Positions 54,614-63,133 of a stretch of 64,000 bases of DNA are shown here, piece by piece. Where the stretch lies: assembly GCF_016745395.1 (NCBI RefSeq), contig NZ_JAERVJ010000010.1, positions 77,083 through 141,082 of the forward strand, given 5' to 3'. Made by a program: the position numbers and the translations under genes. Under the pieces are notes generated by a model, which saw only the letters and a program-made list of their open reading frames with translations, was not told the origin of the DNA and did not search any database. How positions within the stretch are numbered: position 1 is the first letter of the stretch; each line of letters opens with the position of its first letter. The DNA is from Methylocystis sp. Sn-Cys. GTDB taxonomy: Bacteria > Pseudomonadota > Alphaproteobacteria > Rhizobiales > Beijerinckiaceae.

Positions 54614-55171
54614 TCATACCACCTCCAGCTCACACCCCTCTTCATTCTCTCGGCGCATTCGGTTGATCTCGTCGTCTGTCAAATCGACAATATGGATTTG
54701 GGGAAGCTCGTCGCTCGTTTCGTCGCCTTTAATGCCCAGACACGCAGACTTGATATTGAAACATCGTTCCAGCGTCGCTGTTGCCATCGACATCGCTCGA
54801 AGCGCCGCGCCAACTTTATAACCTTCTGCCGGGTTCGCCTCGGCCGACGCAACCAGTCCCATTACGGTGCGTTCGATACGAGTGAGGGTATCGAAGGTCG
54901 ACGCACGCATCGCCCGACTCTTTTCGAGCCGAGCCTCAGGGTCTCCGAAAACCTCGCTCAAAACCGCAGCTTCGATTTCTGTTGCAATTGCCTTTGCGCG
55001 AGTGCCTTTTTTCGACCCATGTTTAGCGAAGTGGCGCTGAATCGCTCGGGTCGTTACGCCAAACCTCGCCGCCAGTTCTTCGAGCGTCGCTGCATCCGCC
55101 TCCCATAAGGCTCTCGCCTCGCTCCACTGTGCTGCCGACAAGCGCTTATACTTCCGCCCTAACTCAGCCAT
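54614..55171 (-). CDS. Helix-turn-helix protein, perhaps terminase-small-subunit-like
   Basis: A 185-residue protein. Residues 14-52 hold a helix-turn-helix (AQWSEARALWEADAATLEELAARFGVTTRAIQRHFAKHG), followed by a Lys/Arg patch (KKGTRAKA) and a long helical body. This layout resembles phage terminase small subunits or other site-specific DNA binders, but no terminase large subunit is present. It is eight bases upstream of nothing recognisable and downstream of the serine recombinase on the same strand, so the two likely share a transcript. Confidence 0.6.
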   Translation of the reverse strand: MAELGRKYKRLSAAQWSEARALWEADAATLEELAARFGVTTRAIQRHFAKHGSKKGTRAKAIATEIEAAVLSEVFGDPEARLEKSRAMRASTFDTLTRIERTVMGLVASAEANPAEGYKVGAALRAMSMATATLERCFNIKSACLGIKGDETSDELPQIHIVDLTDDEINRMRRENEEGCELEVV

Positions 55172-55179
55172 GCCTTACC

Positions 55180-55764
55180 TCAGCCTTCAACGTGCGCGGC
55201 TTTAACGCGCTGGATTAACCGGCGATCGACGCCCCATTCGGCCGCCAGCTTGGAAACACTGGCTCCGTTCGCGAGGCTCTTTGCGATTTCCGCCCGTTGC
55301 CGATCGGTAAAGCGGGCCGGCCGCCCAGGCGTTTTCCCTTCCGCACGAGCGCGCGCTAATCCGGCTTGGGTGCGCTCTACCAGTAAATCACGCTCGAACT
55401 CTGCCACCGCGGCAAGAACCCCCATAACCATCTTGCCGGCGGCCGAAGTTAAGTCCGCGCCGCCAAGCGCCAGACAGTGAACCCTAATCCCGCGCTGCGC
55501 CAACCCCTCTACAGTTTGCCGAACGTCGATTACGTTACGGCCGAGCCGGTCGAGTTTCGTGACAATCAACACGTCTCCCGCTTCGAGCCTATCAAGCAGC
55601 GACCGGAAGGCGGGGCGCGCCGAAGCCTGAACGCCACCCGAGACGGTCTCTGAAATTATTCGATGGGGTTCGATTCTAAATCCCGCGCTCGCGATCTCGC
55701 GCGCTTGGTTTTCGACCGTTTGATCAGCGGTGCTGACCCGGCAATAGGCAAACACACGACTCAT
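55180..55764 (-). CDS. Serine recombinase (resolvase/invertase family)
   Basis: A 194-residue small serine recombinase. The nucleophile Ser11 is in YCRVSTADQT; LIVTKLDRLGRN and FERDLLVERTQAGLARARAEGK are the family's conserved catalytic and long-helix segments; a C-terminal helix-turn-helix (AEIAKSLANGASVSKLAAEWGVDRRLIQRV) binds DNA. It could resolve dimers or invert a segment of the element. It is divergent from the unknown membrane protein gene. Confidence 0.92.
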   Translation of the reverse strand: MSRVFAYCRVSTADQTVENQAREIASAGFRIEPHRIISETVSGGVQASARPAFRSLLDRLEAGDVLIVTKLDRLGRNVIDVRQTVEGLAQRGIRVHCLALGGADLTSAAGKMVMGVLAAVAEFERDLLVERTQAGLARARAEGKTPGRPARFTDRQRAEIAKSLANGASVSKLAAEWGVDRRLIQRVKAAHVEG

Positions 55765-55903
55765 TTCCCGCCCCTGCGCGTTTCATAGGGAGATTTTTCG
55801 CACAGTGTGCGATATTGTCAATAGCTATATTTTGCACATCAAGATGCCGCCCTGCGCGCAACCGATCGTTTACGCACATTTTAGAAGGCGCGTGACATAT
55901 TGT

Positions 55904-57103
55904 ATGGCGAGGGCTCAGGTTGCGCCGCCTCGCAACAAAGGCTTAAGACAAGCTATCAGGAATGTGGCTTGTTGCTTACGCTTTACCCCCTCCAGAAAGC
56001 GGAGTTCAGCTGTGCGCGGTAGTTTGGCGATTTGGTGCGATCCAATCGAGACAGAGATTGATGGACACGCGCCAAAAATTGAACTCCATTTCAATATGTG
56101 GCAGGATTTACCTCAAGATAATGCCGCCCTCGACGTCGGATTCCGCATTAAAGAAGCTCGAACAATTCGTCAGCTGCACTTCTATATTCCAGCCGAAATA
56201 TCTCTTGACCGAGTAACCGACTTATCAACGGTCCTGAAAAACAAAAACACGATATCTGCTATATTCAATAATGTCCTAAAAATTGGGTCCGAAAACTCAC
56301 TCACCTATCAAGTCAAAAATTCAAACGACAAGGTTTATCTGAGAGTCGTCTATATCGATTTCGAAAAACACCTGAGCATTTTTCACCTCAAAGATGGAGA
56401 TAATACTGACGGCACAGTTCTCACGTTCAACGACTCATTATTCCAGAATCTAGATGAAGTTGGCGACTACTACATCCGCTTGAGGCTTAAATTCGGAAGA
56501 AAAGAACTATACAAACTGTTTGCAAGCAAATTTGACGCAGAAGAGAAGTTGTTCATAAGCGTTTTCTCCAGAACGGACATAATTGAATTCAGAGTGAACG
56601 AAAAACGGAATTTCAGCAATACTCTCAGATCAAATATTCCAAATATGTTTTTCCCAGACATAAGCGCTATTCATTTTCTACTTGCGCGACGCGTAGACGT
56701 TGAGCTCATAAAATCCCATGCAGATTTTAGGAAAATGCGCAAACTAGAGCCTAATATATGGGATCACTACCTTGAGCAATTTGGCAAGGTCCCTTCTGAG
56801 ATGGTCATATACCATTGGAGGGAGATTGCACAGCCTGGTGCGAGCGTCGATGACTTTATGGCACTTGCAATCTTCCGAAAGTTCATTCCCAATTTTGGCC
56901 TCTACGCTCTAGCATTGGCTTTGTTTGGCGGCCTAGGAAGTGCCGTTCAAGGCACCTTGGCGGCGCTCCTGAAGCAAATAACAGAGGGGAAGCAGACCAC
57001 CGAGCTTACGATCCAACTGAGCGCTCTCGTTATGCTCGGACTCGCTCTGCTGGGTCTTTACGACCGCATCCGAAAAAATAGGTCTGAAAACGGCGATGTG
57101 TAG
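55904..57103 (+). CDS. Unrecognised protein with C-terminal membrane hairpin, in the element
   Basis: About 399 residues; start uncertain (an open frame extends 33 codons upstream). Residues 35-330 are soluble with alternating beta-strands and charged helices (IELHFNMWQDLPQDNAALDV, RTIRQLHFYIPAEIS, VYLRVVYIDFEKHLSIFHLKD, YYIRLRLKFGRKELYKLF). Two hydrophobic segments close it (FGLYALALALFGGLGSAVQG and LTIQLSALVMLGLALLGLY) with the last residues cytoplasmic-like. Codon use is AT-richer than the flanks, a sign of foreign origin. No family could be named. A sensor joined to a membrane effector is one possibility, as in some defence genes; that is only inference. Confidence 0.65.
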   Translation: MARAQVAPPRNKGLRQAIRNVACCLRFTPSRKRSSAVRGSLAIWCDPIETEIDGHAPKIELHFNMWQDLPQDNAALDVGFRIKEARTIRQLHFYIPAEISLDRVTDLSTVLKNKNTISAIFNNVLKIGSENSLTYQVKNSNDKVYLRVVYIDFEKHLSIFHLKDGDNTDGTVLTFNDSLFQNLDEVGDYYIRLRLKFGRKELYKLFASKFDAEEKLFISVFSRTDIIEFRVNEKRNFSNTLRSNIPNMFFPDISAIHFLLARRVDVELIKSHADFRKMRKLEPNIWDHYLEQFGKVPSEMVIYHWREIAQPGASVDDFMALAIFRKFIPNFGLYALALALFGGLGSAVQGTLAALLKQITEGKQTTELTIQLSALVMLGLALLGLYDRIRKNRSENGDV

Positions 57104-57164
57104 CTCGAAAGAGCTTGCATTTCAGAGCAGAGGTCACATCCTGCGGCGATCGTGGAGCGTTAGA

Positions 57165-57671
57165 ATGATTCGGTCTAGTCAATTATGCGAGCATGTCTCT
57201 GGGGTTGGACATGCGCCAGCAAGGGGGGCGCTTTGCCGTCCCGACTTCGACGCCATCTTTGGTGCTTTAAAGGAGCTGGAAAGAACCTATCCGGGCTTCG
57301 GTGAGTGGTATTTTGGTAAAGTTGTTCCCGGAGTTTACGCTGGGGAAAGGCTTCTGCTTGCGCACGTTTCGGGGGCAACTATTAGCGGCGTCGCTATCGC
57401 GAAGCGGGGGACTGAGCAGAAATTATGCACCCTTTGGGTTCATCCAGACGCACGCTTGAGCCGTGTTGGCACCGAATTGGCTGAAGAAGCTTTTGAGTGG
57501 ATGGGGAACTCCAAGCCTCTTTTCACAGTGCCGGAAGAACGGTTGCACGAATTCAAAGGGCTCTTGAGGCGATGGAGCTTCGGCCCCGGCCTGTCCGTCT
57601 GCGGATACTACGGGCAGGGAAGAGTTGAACACGTCTTCAACGGAACATTGCTCCCCACTATGTGCTCATGA
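57165..57671 (+). CDS. GNAT-like acetyltransferase domain protein
   Basis: A 168-residue protein. The middle has GNAT-type beta-strands and the acetyl-CoA pocket region: LLLAHVSGATISGVAIAKRGTEQKLCTLWVHPDARLSRVGTELAEEAFEWM, with V-x-P-x-x-R-x-x-G-like sequence LWVHPDARLSRVGTEL. The start MIRSSQLCEH follows GGAGCG; an earlier in-frame ATG overlaps the previous gene's stop. It converges with the kinase gene, overlapping 14 bases. Substrate unknown. Confidence 0.65.
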   Translation: MIRSSQLCEHVSGVGHAPARGALCRPDFDAIFGALKELERTYPGFGEWYFGKVVPGVYAGERLLLAHVSGATISGVAIAKRGTEQKLCTLWVHPDARLSRVGTELAEEAFEWMGNSKPLFTVPEERLHEFKGLLRRWSFGPGLSVCGYYGQGRVEHVFNGTLLPTMCS

Positions 57672-58176
57672 GGCTGTTAACAATCCTGGTTAGCCCAGCT
57701 GAATCTCTGCTTTCCAGCTGATAACGCTTTACGTGGTGGCGCAGTGCTAGCTTCGAAGACTGCTTAGCCTCCAGCTTTATCAGGCGGATAAGTTCTGCCA
57801 CCGGTTTGGCGGTGAGACTGTTAATTCGTCGCCTAACAATTGCGCTTGGCAGCGCGTGAATTTGGATAACACCCAACAACGGTAAGGCATCAAGCGCCTC
57901 GATGGGAATAATTTGGGTCGTGTTACCTGATTCTATTATTAGGTGGCCGTCGAGCACGATTGTGCCGCCACTGCGTGCAAGTAGCGCAAGGAGGCCCTCA
58001 GTTAAGACCGCTTGGTTTCTCGCAATGTCTTGGGGGGTTAGTGAGGTTATTTTTTGGCCCAGGGTTTGCAGAAACTCGCTAGCGACAACGTGTCGAATGC
58101 CATATCGCTCAAGCCTTGCACTCCTGATCAGGCTTGTTTTGCCCGATTTGGACAAACCACACGCAAAGATGATCAC
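57658..58176 (-). CDS. P-loop kinase resembling archaeal-type adenylate kinase
   Basis: A 172-residue protein. The GTG start overlaps the ASCH gene's stop by GTGA; a longer frame upstream is the overlap with that gene. The P-loop is GLSKSGKTS (residues 7-15). Downstream, GGTIVLDGHLIIES and LPLLGVIQIHALPSAIVRRRI match the layout of archaeal AdkA-like nucleotide kinases (VVVDTHL-like strand, lid Arg-rich helix). It may phosphorylate a nucleotide or nucleoside; the target is unknown. Coupling with the ASCH gene implies one functional unit. Confidence 0.7.
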   Translation of the reverse strand: MIIFACGLSKSGKTSLIRSARLERYGIRHVVASEFLQTLGQKITSLTPQDIARNQAVLTEGLLALLARSGGTIVLDGHLIIESGNTTQIIPIEALDALPLLGVIQIHALPSAIVRRRINSLTAKPVAELIRLIKLEAKQSSKLALRHHVKRYQLESRDSAGLTRIVNSLMST

Positions 58177-58592
58177 GGTTCTCCACCTATCGCATCGATC
58201 AGCTTTTGGCTTGCCCAACACCACGATTGTGGTGGCCTAAAGGAGCAACTGCTTCGTAATTCAGCTAACGAAAATACGGGATCGAGCTCCCTAACGTCGG
58301 AAACTCTAATTGCGCTCGCTGAATTCAAGCCGGAAAAATAAAGATCGAACTCTGCCCTGCTTAGGCAAGACTTTTCACCTGCAAGGTCCCATATCGCTTG
58401 CGGTGCGGCGATATGAGTTGGGCCCATTTTGCATTGAGCTCTCAATCTGCAATGGGGAGCAGATTCGTAGATTAGTGCATTTATGGCAGTGCTGAGTTTC
58501 GGGGGACGGCGTCTCAGCTCAAAGGATTTGTTTCCACTCAGAATCTGCTCAACCCAGCGAGGCCTAACGCTAATCAGAAGGACTTGGGACAA
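58173..58592 (-). CDS. ASCH-domain protein
   Basis: A 139-residue protein with the ASCH/PUA-like opening LLISVRPRWVEQILSGNKSFELRRRPP, a fold that binds RNA or modified nucleosides; YqfB of this superfamily hydrolyses N4-acetylcytidine. The G-x-K-x-x-E-x-R motif (GNKSFELR) is clear. The rest (INALIYESAPHCRL, GEKSCLSRAEFDLYFSGL, IRVSDVRELDPVFSL) fits the family's strands. It is the first gene of a two-gene operon with the kinase, near the right end of the element. Confidence 0.78.
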   Translation of the reverse strand: MSQVLLISVRPRWVEQILSGNKSFELRRRPPKLSTAINALIYESAPHCRLRAQCKMGPTHIAAPQAIWDLAGEKSCLSRAEFDLYFSGLNSASAIRVSDVRELDPVFSLAELRSSCSFRPPQSWCWASQKLIDAIGGEP

Positions 58593-58792
58593 GGCTATCG
58601 TCGCAATTTTTGGGTCGTTGCGCAGGCCTGCGTTGCTGCATCGAATCAGTAACCCACTTGAGACCCCAAGGTCAAATCAGCGCCCTCACGACCTCTCTAA
58701 TGGAACAAAAAGCGGGCCGTTCCAATGTTACAAATCGGCTCGCACCATCGCTCGCAATGCATTGATTTACAACGCACAAAAACCGCAATGCC

Positions 58793-58820
58793 AGAGTTCA
58801 ATCCTCTCTTGCAGCACCAC
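58793..58820. repeat. attR of the integrated element
   Basis: Exact copy of the 28 bases at 51811-51838, marking the far end of the element. Only the tRNA 3' end is present here; the upstream bases do not complete a cloverleaf. Confidence 0.93.
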
Positions 58821-59160
58821 TTTCCCCTCTTCGTAGCAAATCCCCTTTGGCCTCGCGCGCATTGAGTCCACCGCTCGAGCGCCGGCCGAGGACTGCGCGG
58901 CGCGCGACCGCCATCGAGCTGCAAGCTTCCAAGCGCGCACAGCCTGGCGCCAGATACGCGGGATATTACAGCGGCTAGGCGCATTGCGTCGGACAATCCG
59001 CCGAGTGTAAGCTCACCCCCGGCATCGAGAGGCGGCCATCGGCGAATCGCCATATGCACTACTACCTGTTTTTCAATGCAAAAGAGGAATAGGTTTAAGT
59101 TATTCTTCACCAACCACGGACATAATCCGCATATTCGATGGTAACGAGGCCAGTCTAACG
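58821..59160. other. Intergenic stretch right of the element, no gene seen
   Basis: About 340 bases between attR and the next gene. No tRNA, repeat or credible short gene was found; open frames crossing attR from the minus strand are not supported. Confidence 0.4.
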
Positions 59161-59514
59161 ATGGGTAGAGCGAACCAGATCGGCGCAGCACCAAATGCTC
59201 CTGCTATGCCGACGATCGAAGAATGTCAGCGACTGCGAGATCCACTTCGTGGGCAGCTCGAATTACTTGATTATGACGTTCGGAACGCCATCGCTCGCGG
59301 TTTGAACGATATAGAGGCGAATGGCAAAGACGATATCGTGTTCATGAACGCCTCTGTGACCGTGCTCCTTTCCATCGCAGCGCGCATCTTCCAAAGAGCG
59401 GCGGAGTGCGACGACACCCAGATTACCGAGCAGTCCTTTGTCCTCGGGGCGCAGGATGCGATCGGTTGGGCGAAGACGCGCCGGCTCCGCTACAATGTTG
59501 CGGGAGAAGGTTAG
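59161..59514 (+). CDS. Small soluble protein, unknown
   Basis: A 117-residue, largely helical protein (ECQRLRDPLRGQLELLDYDVRNAIARGLNDIEANG, MNASVTVLLSIAARIFQRAAEC, AQDAIGWAKTRRLRYN). No family recognised and no signal peptide. It lies between the element and the flagellar genes, convergent with flhB. It is plausible but unproven as a gene. Confidence 0.5.
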   Translation: MGRANQIGAAPNAPAMPTIEECQRLRDPLRGQLELLDYDVRNAIARGLNDIEANGKDDIVFMNASVTVLLSIAARIFQRAAECDDTQITEQSFVLGAQDAIGWAKTRRLRYNVAGEG

Positions 59515-59574
59515 CAGAGCCCCTCCAGCGGCAAGCCCTGCTTGCCCGGCGCCAGAGAGCGCCGGACGATGCTT

Positions 59575-60717
59575 CTATCGAGCTCGCGGAGTGCGCGCAT
59601 TTAAATCGAGCCGCCGCCTCAGGGCAATGCGCATATTGCCGTTTCGCCCTTGCGCGCCGCCGCGGCTCGACAGGAAGTGGATGAGCTCCGCGATGGGACG
59701 GAAGAATTCGGGGGGGATCATGCGATCGACCTCGACAAACTCGTACATCGCCCGAACCAGCTCTTTCTTTTCGAAGACTGGGATCTGGTTCTCCTCCGCC
59801 ACCTGACGGATTTTCAGGGCGATAAGGTCCTTACCTTTCGCCAGAACGAGCGGCGCCCCGCCCTCTTCCCTGACATATCTCAAAGCGATGGCGTAATGCG
59901 TCGGGTTGGCGATCACGAGCGTGGCGCGCGGCACGGCGTTCATCATCCGCTTTCTCGCGCGGCTCTGGGCCAACGAGCGCATGCGCGCCTTCACCAATCC
60001 GCCGCCTTCAGCCTGCTTGATTTCTTCCTTCAGCTCATGACGGCTCATGCGAAGATCACGCCGCCATTTGAAGCGCGTCCAGGCCCAGTCCGCGCCCGCG
60101 AGCAATCCGGCGACGATGCAAACGACGCTGGTAAGATGCAACAGGATCGTGAGGATCAGCTCGGGCGCCAATCTCGGATCGGTGCGCATCGCATTGACGA
60201 GCGTCTCGCGGTCGACAATCAAGGAAAAGGCGAGGCTACCGGTAAGAATCGCGATCTTGGCGGTCGATTTGCCAAGCTCGACCAGCCCGCCCACGCCGAA
60301 AAGCCGCTTCCAGCCCTTAATTGGAGAGATGCGGCCCAGGTCGGGCGTGATCCTGTCGAAGGCGACGCGCGGCGCGCCCTGGACGAAGGACGCCGCGATC
60401 CCCAAACCCGCGATAAGCCCCAGAAAGGGTCCAAGAAAGCTGAGCGCCTCGCCGCCGATATAGGCGAAAAACCTTGCGAGGTCCTCGCCGGTCGAGATTC
60501 GGACCGTGCCCGCGTTTTCCAGCAAAAGCGCCAGCGTGCCGCTGAGACGCCCTGTGGATGCCCGGTAGATGAAAGAGAGGCAAAGAAATAGGCCCAGGAA
60601 GCCCGCGAAGGTCGAAACCTCCTTCGAAACCGCCGTCTGACCCCGCTCGAGAGCGTCGCCAATTTTCTTTTCTGTCGGCTCTTCTGTTTTGGAGTCTGCG
60701 TCTTCGCTCTCGGACAT
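59575..60717 (-). CDS. flhB: Flagellar export protein FlhB
   Basis: A 380-residue switch protein of the flagellar type III export gate that changes substrate from hook to filament. Four membrane segments fall near residues 33-52, 88-112, 145-168 and 190-210; the cytoplasmic domain carries the self-cleavage motif NPTH (271-274) within ATLVIANPTHYAIALRY. GSLAQSRARKRMM-type linker precedes it. Length fits. It ends the minus-strand flagellar run, 18 bases after fliG. Confidence 0.95.
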   Translation of the reverse strand: MSESEDADSKTEEPTEKKIGDALERGQTAVSKEVSTFAGFLGLFLCLSFIYRASTGRLSGTLALLLENAGTVRISTGEDLARFFAYIGGEALSFLGPFLGLIAGLGIAASFVQGAPRVAFDRITPDLGRISPIKGWKRLFGVGGLVELGKSTAKIAILTGSLAFSLIVDRETLVNAMRTDPRLAPELILTILLHLTSVVCIVAGLLAGADWAWTRFKWRRDLRMSRHELKEEIKQAEGGGLVKARMRSLAQSRARKRMMNAVPRATLVIANPTHYAIALRYVREEGGAPLVLAKGKDLIALKIRQVAEENQIPVFEKKELVRAMYEFVEVDRMIPPEFFRPIAELIHFLSSRGGAQGRNGNMRIALRRRLDLNARTPRAR

Positions 60718-60735
60718 CGACGACCGCCTTCCGCT

Positions 60736-61746
60736 TTACGCGGCGCTTTCACGCAAGTCGACGAGCCCGGCCTCCGACAGTTTCAGCACCGTTTCCGCGA
60801 TGGCGCGCTGCGCTTTGATGATCTCTCGTCTTGGCGGCGGATCGCCGGCGGTAAGCTCTGCCTCGACCATGCGCCGCATGCGCGCGGACAAGGACGGAAG
60901 TATCGCGCTGCGCAAGCTTTCGTTCGCCCCGCGTAGCGCCACGATCAGACGATCGGTCGGGACTTGATCCAGCAAAATGGCGCGCGCGCGAGGGCTCAGC
61001 GACGGAATATCCTCGAAGGTGAACAGCATTCCCTTCAGATCTTCGGCGATCGCCGGCTCGGTTTCCGCGACGGACTGCAAAATCTCCTCGATTTGATTGC
61101 TGTCCATCTGATTGACGATGGCCGCGACCTTTCGGCTCGCGCCAGCCGAGGAGCTCGACGCGCCCGCCCCCATCAAATCGTCTTGCAGCGCCGCTTCGAG
61201 CAAGCGGAGAGCAGAATCAGAGATCGGTCCAGAGGTGAGCATTCGGCGCATCACCTCATTGCGCATCGAGCTCGGCAAAAGCGCCAGGAACCGCGCCGAG
61301 ACGGCCGGATCGACCTTCGATGCGACGGCCGCGATGGTCTGCGGATGTTCTTTGGAAAAATACTCGGCCAGCGTCGTTTCGGGGATTGTGGAGAGCCGCC
61401 GCCAGAAATGCTCGTTCGACTTGCCGAGCACCTCCGACATGATCTCGGCCACCTGCTCCTCGGGCACGACGCCCATCAGCAAAGCCTCGGCCTGCCCGAG
61501 CGTGCCCATCAGATCCGTCCCATCCATGGAAAGCTGGCCAATCAAATCCTCGATAAGCTGCTCCATGACGGCCGCGGGCACGGTGCCGAGACTCGCCGCG
61601 ACTTTGGCGATGCGCCTCAGCTCGACCTGGTCGAAATGCTTGAGCAGCCGCTGCGCAACGTCGCGATCGAGCGACAGCAAGATCGCCGCGACTTTTTCCG
61701 CGCCCGCCAGCGGTCTCGAGGGAAGGCTCGCAAGAGAGCTATCCAT
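60736..61746 (-). CDS. fliG: Flagellar motor switch protein FliG
   Basis: A 336-residue C-ring protein linking the stator to rotor rotation. Armadillo-like N and middle domains (EKVAAILLSLDRDVAQRLLKHFDQVELRRIA, EHPQTIAAVASKVDP) and the C-terminal domain (FEDIPSLSPRARAILLDQVPTDRLIVALRGA) with the charged residues that meet MotA are present. It sits between fliN and flhB with short gaps. Confidence 0.95.
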   Translation of the reverse strand: MDSSLASLPSRPLAGAEKVAAILLSLDRDVAQRLLKHFDQVELRRIAKVAASLGTVPAAVMEQLIEDLIGQLSMDGTDLMGTLGQAEALLMGVVPEEQVAEIMSEVLGKSNEHFWRRLSTIPETTLAEYFSKEHPQTIAAVASKVDPAVSARFLALLPSSMRNEVMRRMLTSGPISDSALRLLEAALQDDLMGAGASSSSAGASRKVAAIVNQMDSNQIEEILQSVAETEPAIAEDLKGMLFTFEDIPSLSPRARAILLDQVPTDRLIVALRGANESLRSAILPSLSARMRRMVEAELTAGDPPPRREIIKAQRAIAETVLKLSEAGLVDLRESAA

Positions 61747-61764
61747 GAAATGCGATCACCAGTT

Positions 61765-62136
61765 CTATTGTTGCAGAGCGCTGAGAGTAGGATCGCGAAT
61801 TTCGGTCAGGGACACGCCGAACCTCGTATTGTCGTCCTCGATGACGACCACCTCGCCACGCGCGATTTCCCGGCCGTTGATCATGATTTCGACGGGATCC
61901 CCGACTCGGCTGTCCAGCGGTATGACCGCCCCGCGTCCGAGGTTGAGAAGATCGGCCACGGGAATCGTCGTCGAACCTACCACGACCTGCAGCACCACGG
62001 GAATCTGCAAGATGGCGTCGATCTTTGGAGCGCCCGGGCGCATGTCCGGCTCACGAGCTTTGGGGGCCGCAGGCGCCGGCTCGGCCGCGTCCTCCATGCC
62101 CAATTGCTCGAATTGTTCCATGTCCTGCGGATCCAT
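61765..62136 (-). CDS. fliN: Flagellar motor switch protein FliN
   Basis: A 123-residue C-ring protein. The SpoA/surface-presentation domain covers residues about 45-115: ILQIPVVLQVVVGSTTIPVADLLNLGRGAVIPLDSRVGDPVEIMINGREIARGEVVV. The acidic N-terminus (1-35) is the variable tail. Length is usual for FliN. Confidence 0.94.
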   Translation of the reverse strand: MDPQDMEQFEQLGMEDAAEPAPAAPKAREPDMRPGAPKIDAILQIPVVLQVVVGSTTIPVADLLNLGRGAVIPLDSRVGDPVEIMINGREIARGEVVVIEDDNTRFGVSLTEIRDPTLSALQQ

Positions 62137-62197
62137 TATCGGTTTCTCACTTTAGCAGACATCGCCTCTCCGTGAAACGGTCCCATTTTACCGAACG

Positions 62198-63133
62198 TCA
62201 CGGTTGATTGCCGATGATCCTGTTGATGAACTCCTGCTCGCCGTCGATTTTTTCCTCGATGCGAACCGTGTAGAAACCCTCTTTTTGCCCGAGTTCGCAA
62301 TTGAAGAGCGATCGTGAACCGTTTTTCAGTGGGATCAAGCTCGTCGGAGAGAAGGGAAGAGCAATAAGCTGGCCAACGTGGAAACATGCGACGTCGCCCA
62401 AGGTCATCCCACGCTTCTCCATGACCGCGGAGACCTTCACGGTCGCGCGGACGACCTGATCCCGGAGATTTTGCGCCCAGGCTGCGTCCTCTATATTGCC
62501 GTTGGCGTTCGGCGCGCGTGCGAGAACGTCGTTATACGGATCCAGTGCGATGCGCGGGATCGCCAGAACAGCTTCTCCCTGACGACCCTGCGCCTGGAGA
62601 ATAAATTTGCACACCACAATCGCTGCGCCTTTGCCGGCAAGCGTAAGCCAATCGAGCGTTTGCTCCGTGGATTCCAACTTGAATGACACCTCGACGACCT
62701 TCGAGAAGGCGGCCTGGAACGACTCTATCAAGGAGGTTATCGCATATTCAACGGCCCGCGACTCGACCTTGGTGAGCCCGCGATCATGTTGGGTGAAGGG
62801 AATTGAGACGCTCGCCCCAAAAAGCAGATCGATAAGCATCAGCGCGACGTCCGCATTGATGCCCACCGCCACCTTGCATCGAAGCTCGGACGCCTGAAAG
62901 ACGCTCGCGACCGCGGCGCTGATGTCTTTGGCGTCGCCCACGCGAACGGCGAGCACGTCTTTCACTTGGAAGTCGACGTCGGCGCCGGTGGTCTCGAATA
63001 AAGCTTTCTCGAACCGCGTCGCGGCGTCGTCGAGGATGGCGCGAAGGACCGGGAGACGGCCAACCGTCGCAACGCCATTTGCAACCAGCGGCGCGCGGCC
63101 CGCAGACGGCCTCGAGAGATCGACCGACATCAA
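62198..63133 (-). CDS. fliM: Flagellar motor switch protein FliM
   Basis: A 311-residue protein with a middle domain of the FliM/CheC type (MLIDLLFGASVSIPFTQHDRGLTKVESRAVEYAITSLIESF) and a C-terminal SpoA domain (MTLGDVACFHVGQLIALPFSP, SRSLFNCELGQKEGFYTVRIEEKI). The N-terminal CheY-binding EIDALL-like motif of enteric FliM is not obvious, as in some alphaproteobacteria. Its start overlaps the motA stop by four bases. Confidence 0.88.
   Translation of the reverse strand: MMSVDLSRPSAGRAPLVANGVATVGRLPVLRAILDDAATRFEKALFETTGADVDFQVKDVLAVRVGDAKDISAAVASVFQASELRCKVAVGINADVALMLIDLLFGASVSIPFTQHDRGLTKVESRAVEYAITSLIESFQAAFSKVVEVSFKLESTEQTLDWLTLAGKGAAIVVCKFILQAQGRQGEAVLAIPRIALDPYNDVLARAPNANGNIEDAAWAQNLRDQVVRATVKVSAVMEKRGMTLGDVACFHVGQLIALPFSPTSLIPLKNGSRSLFNCELGQKEGFYTVRIEEKIDGEQEFINRIIGNQP

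Noticed and set aside
54614-55764. Prophage remnant based on the HTH protein (possible terminase small subunit) and recombinase
   Set aside because: No terminase large subunit, capsid, tail or lysis genes occur inside the att boundaries, so calling it a prophage is not supported.
58697-59194. 165-codon minus-strand frame crossing attR
   Set aside because: It spans the junction between element and chromosome, so it would have to arise by chance at integration; no family similarity is visible.
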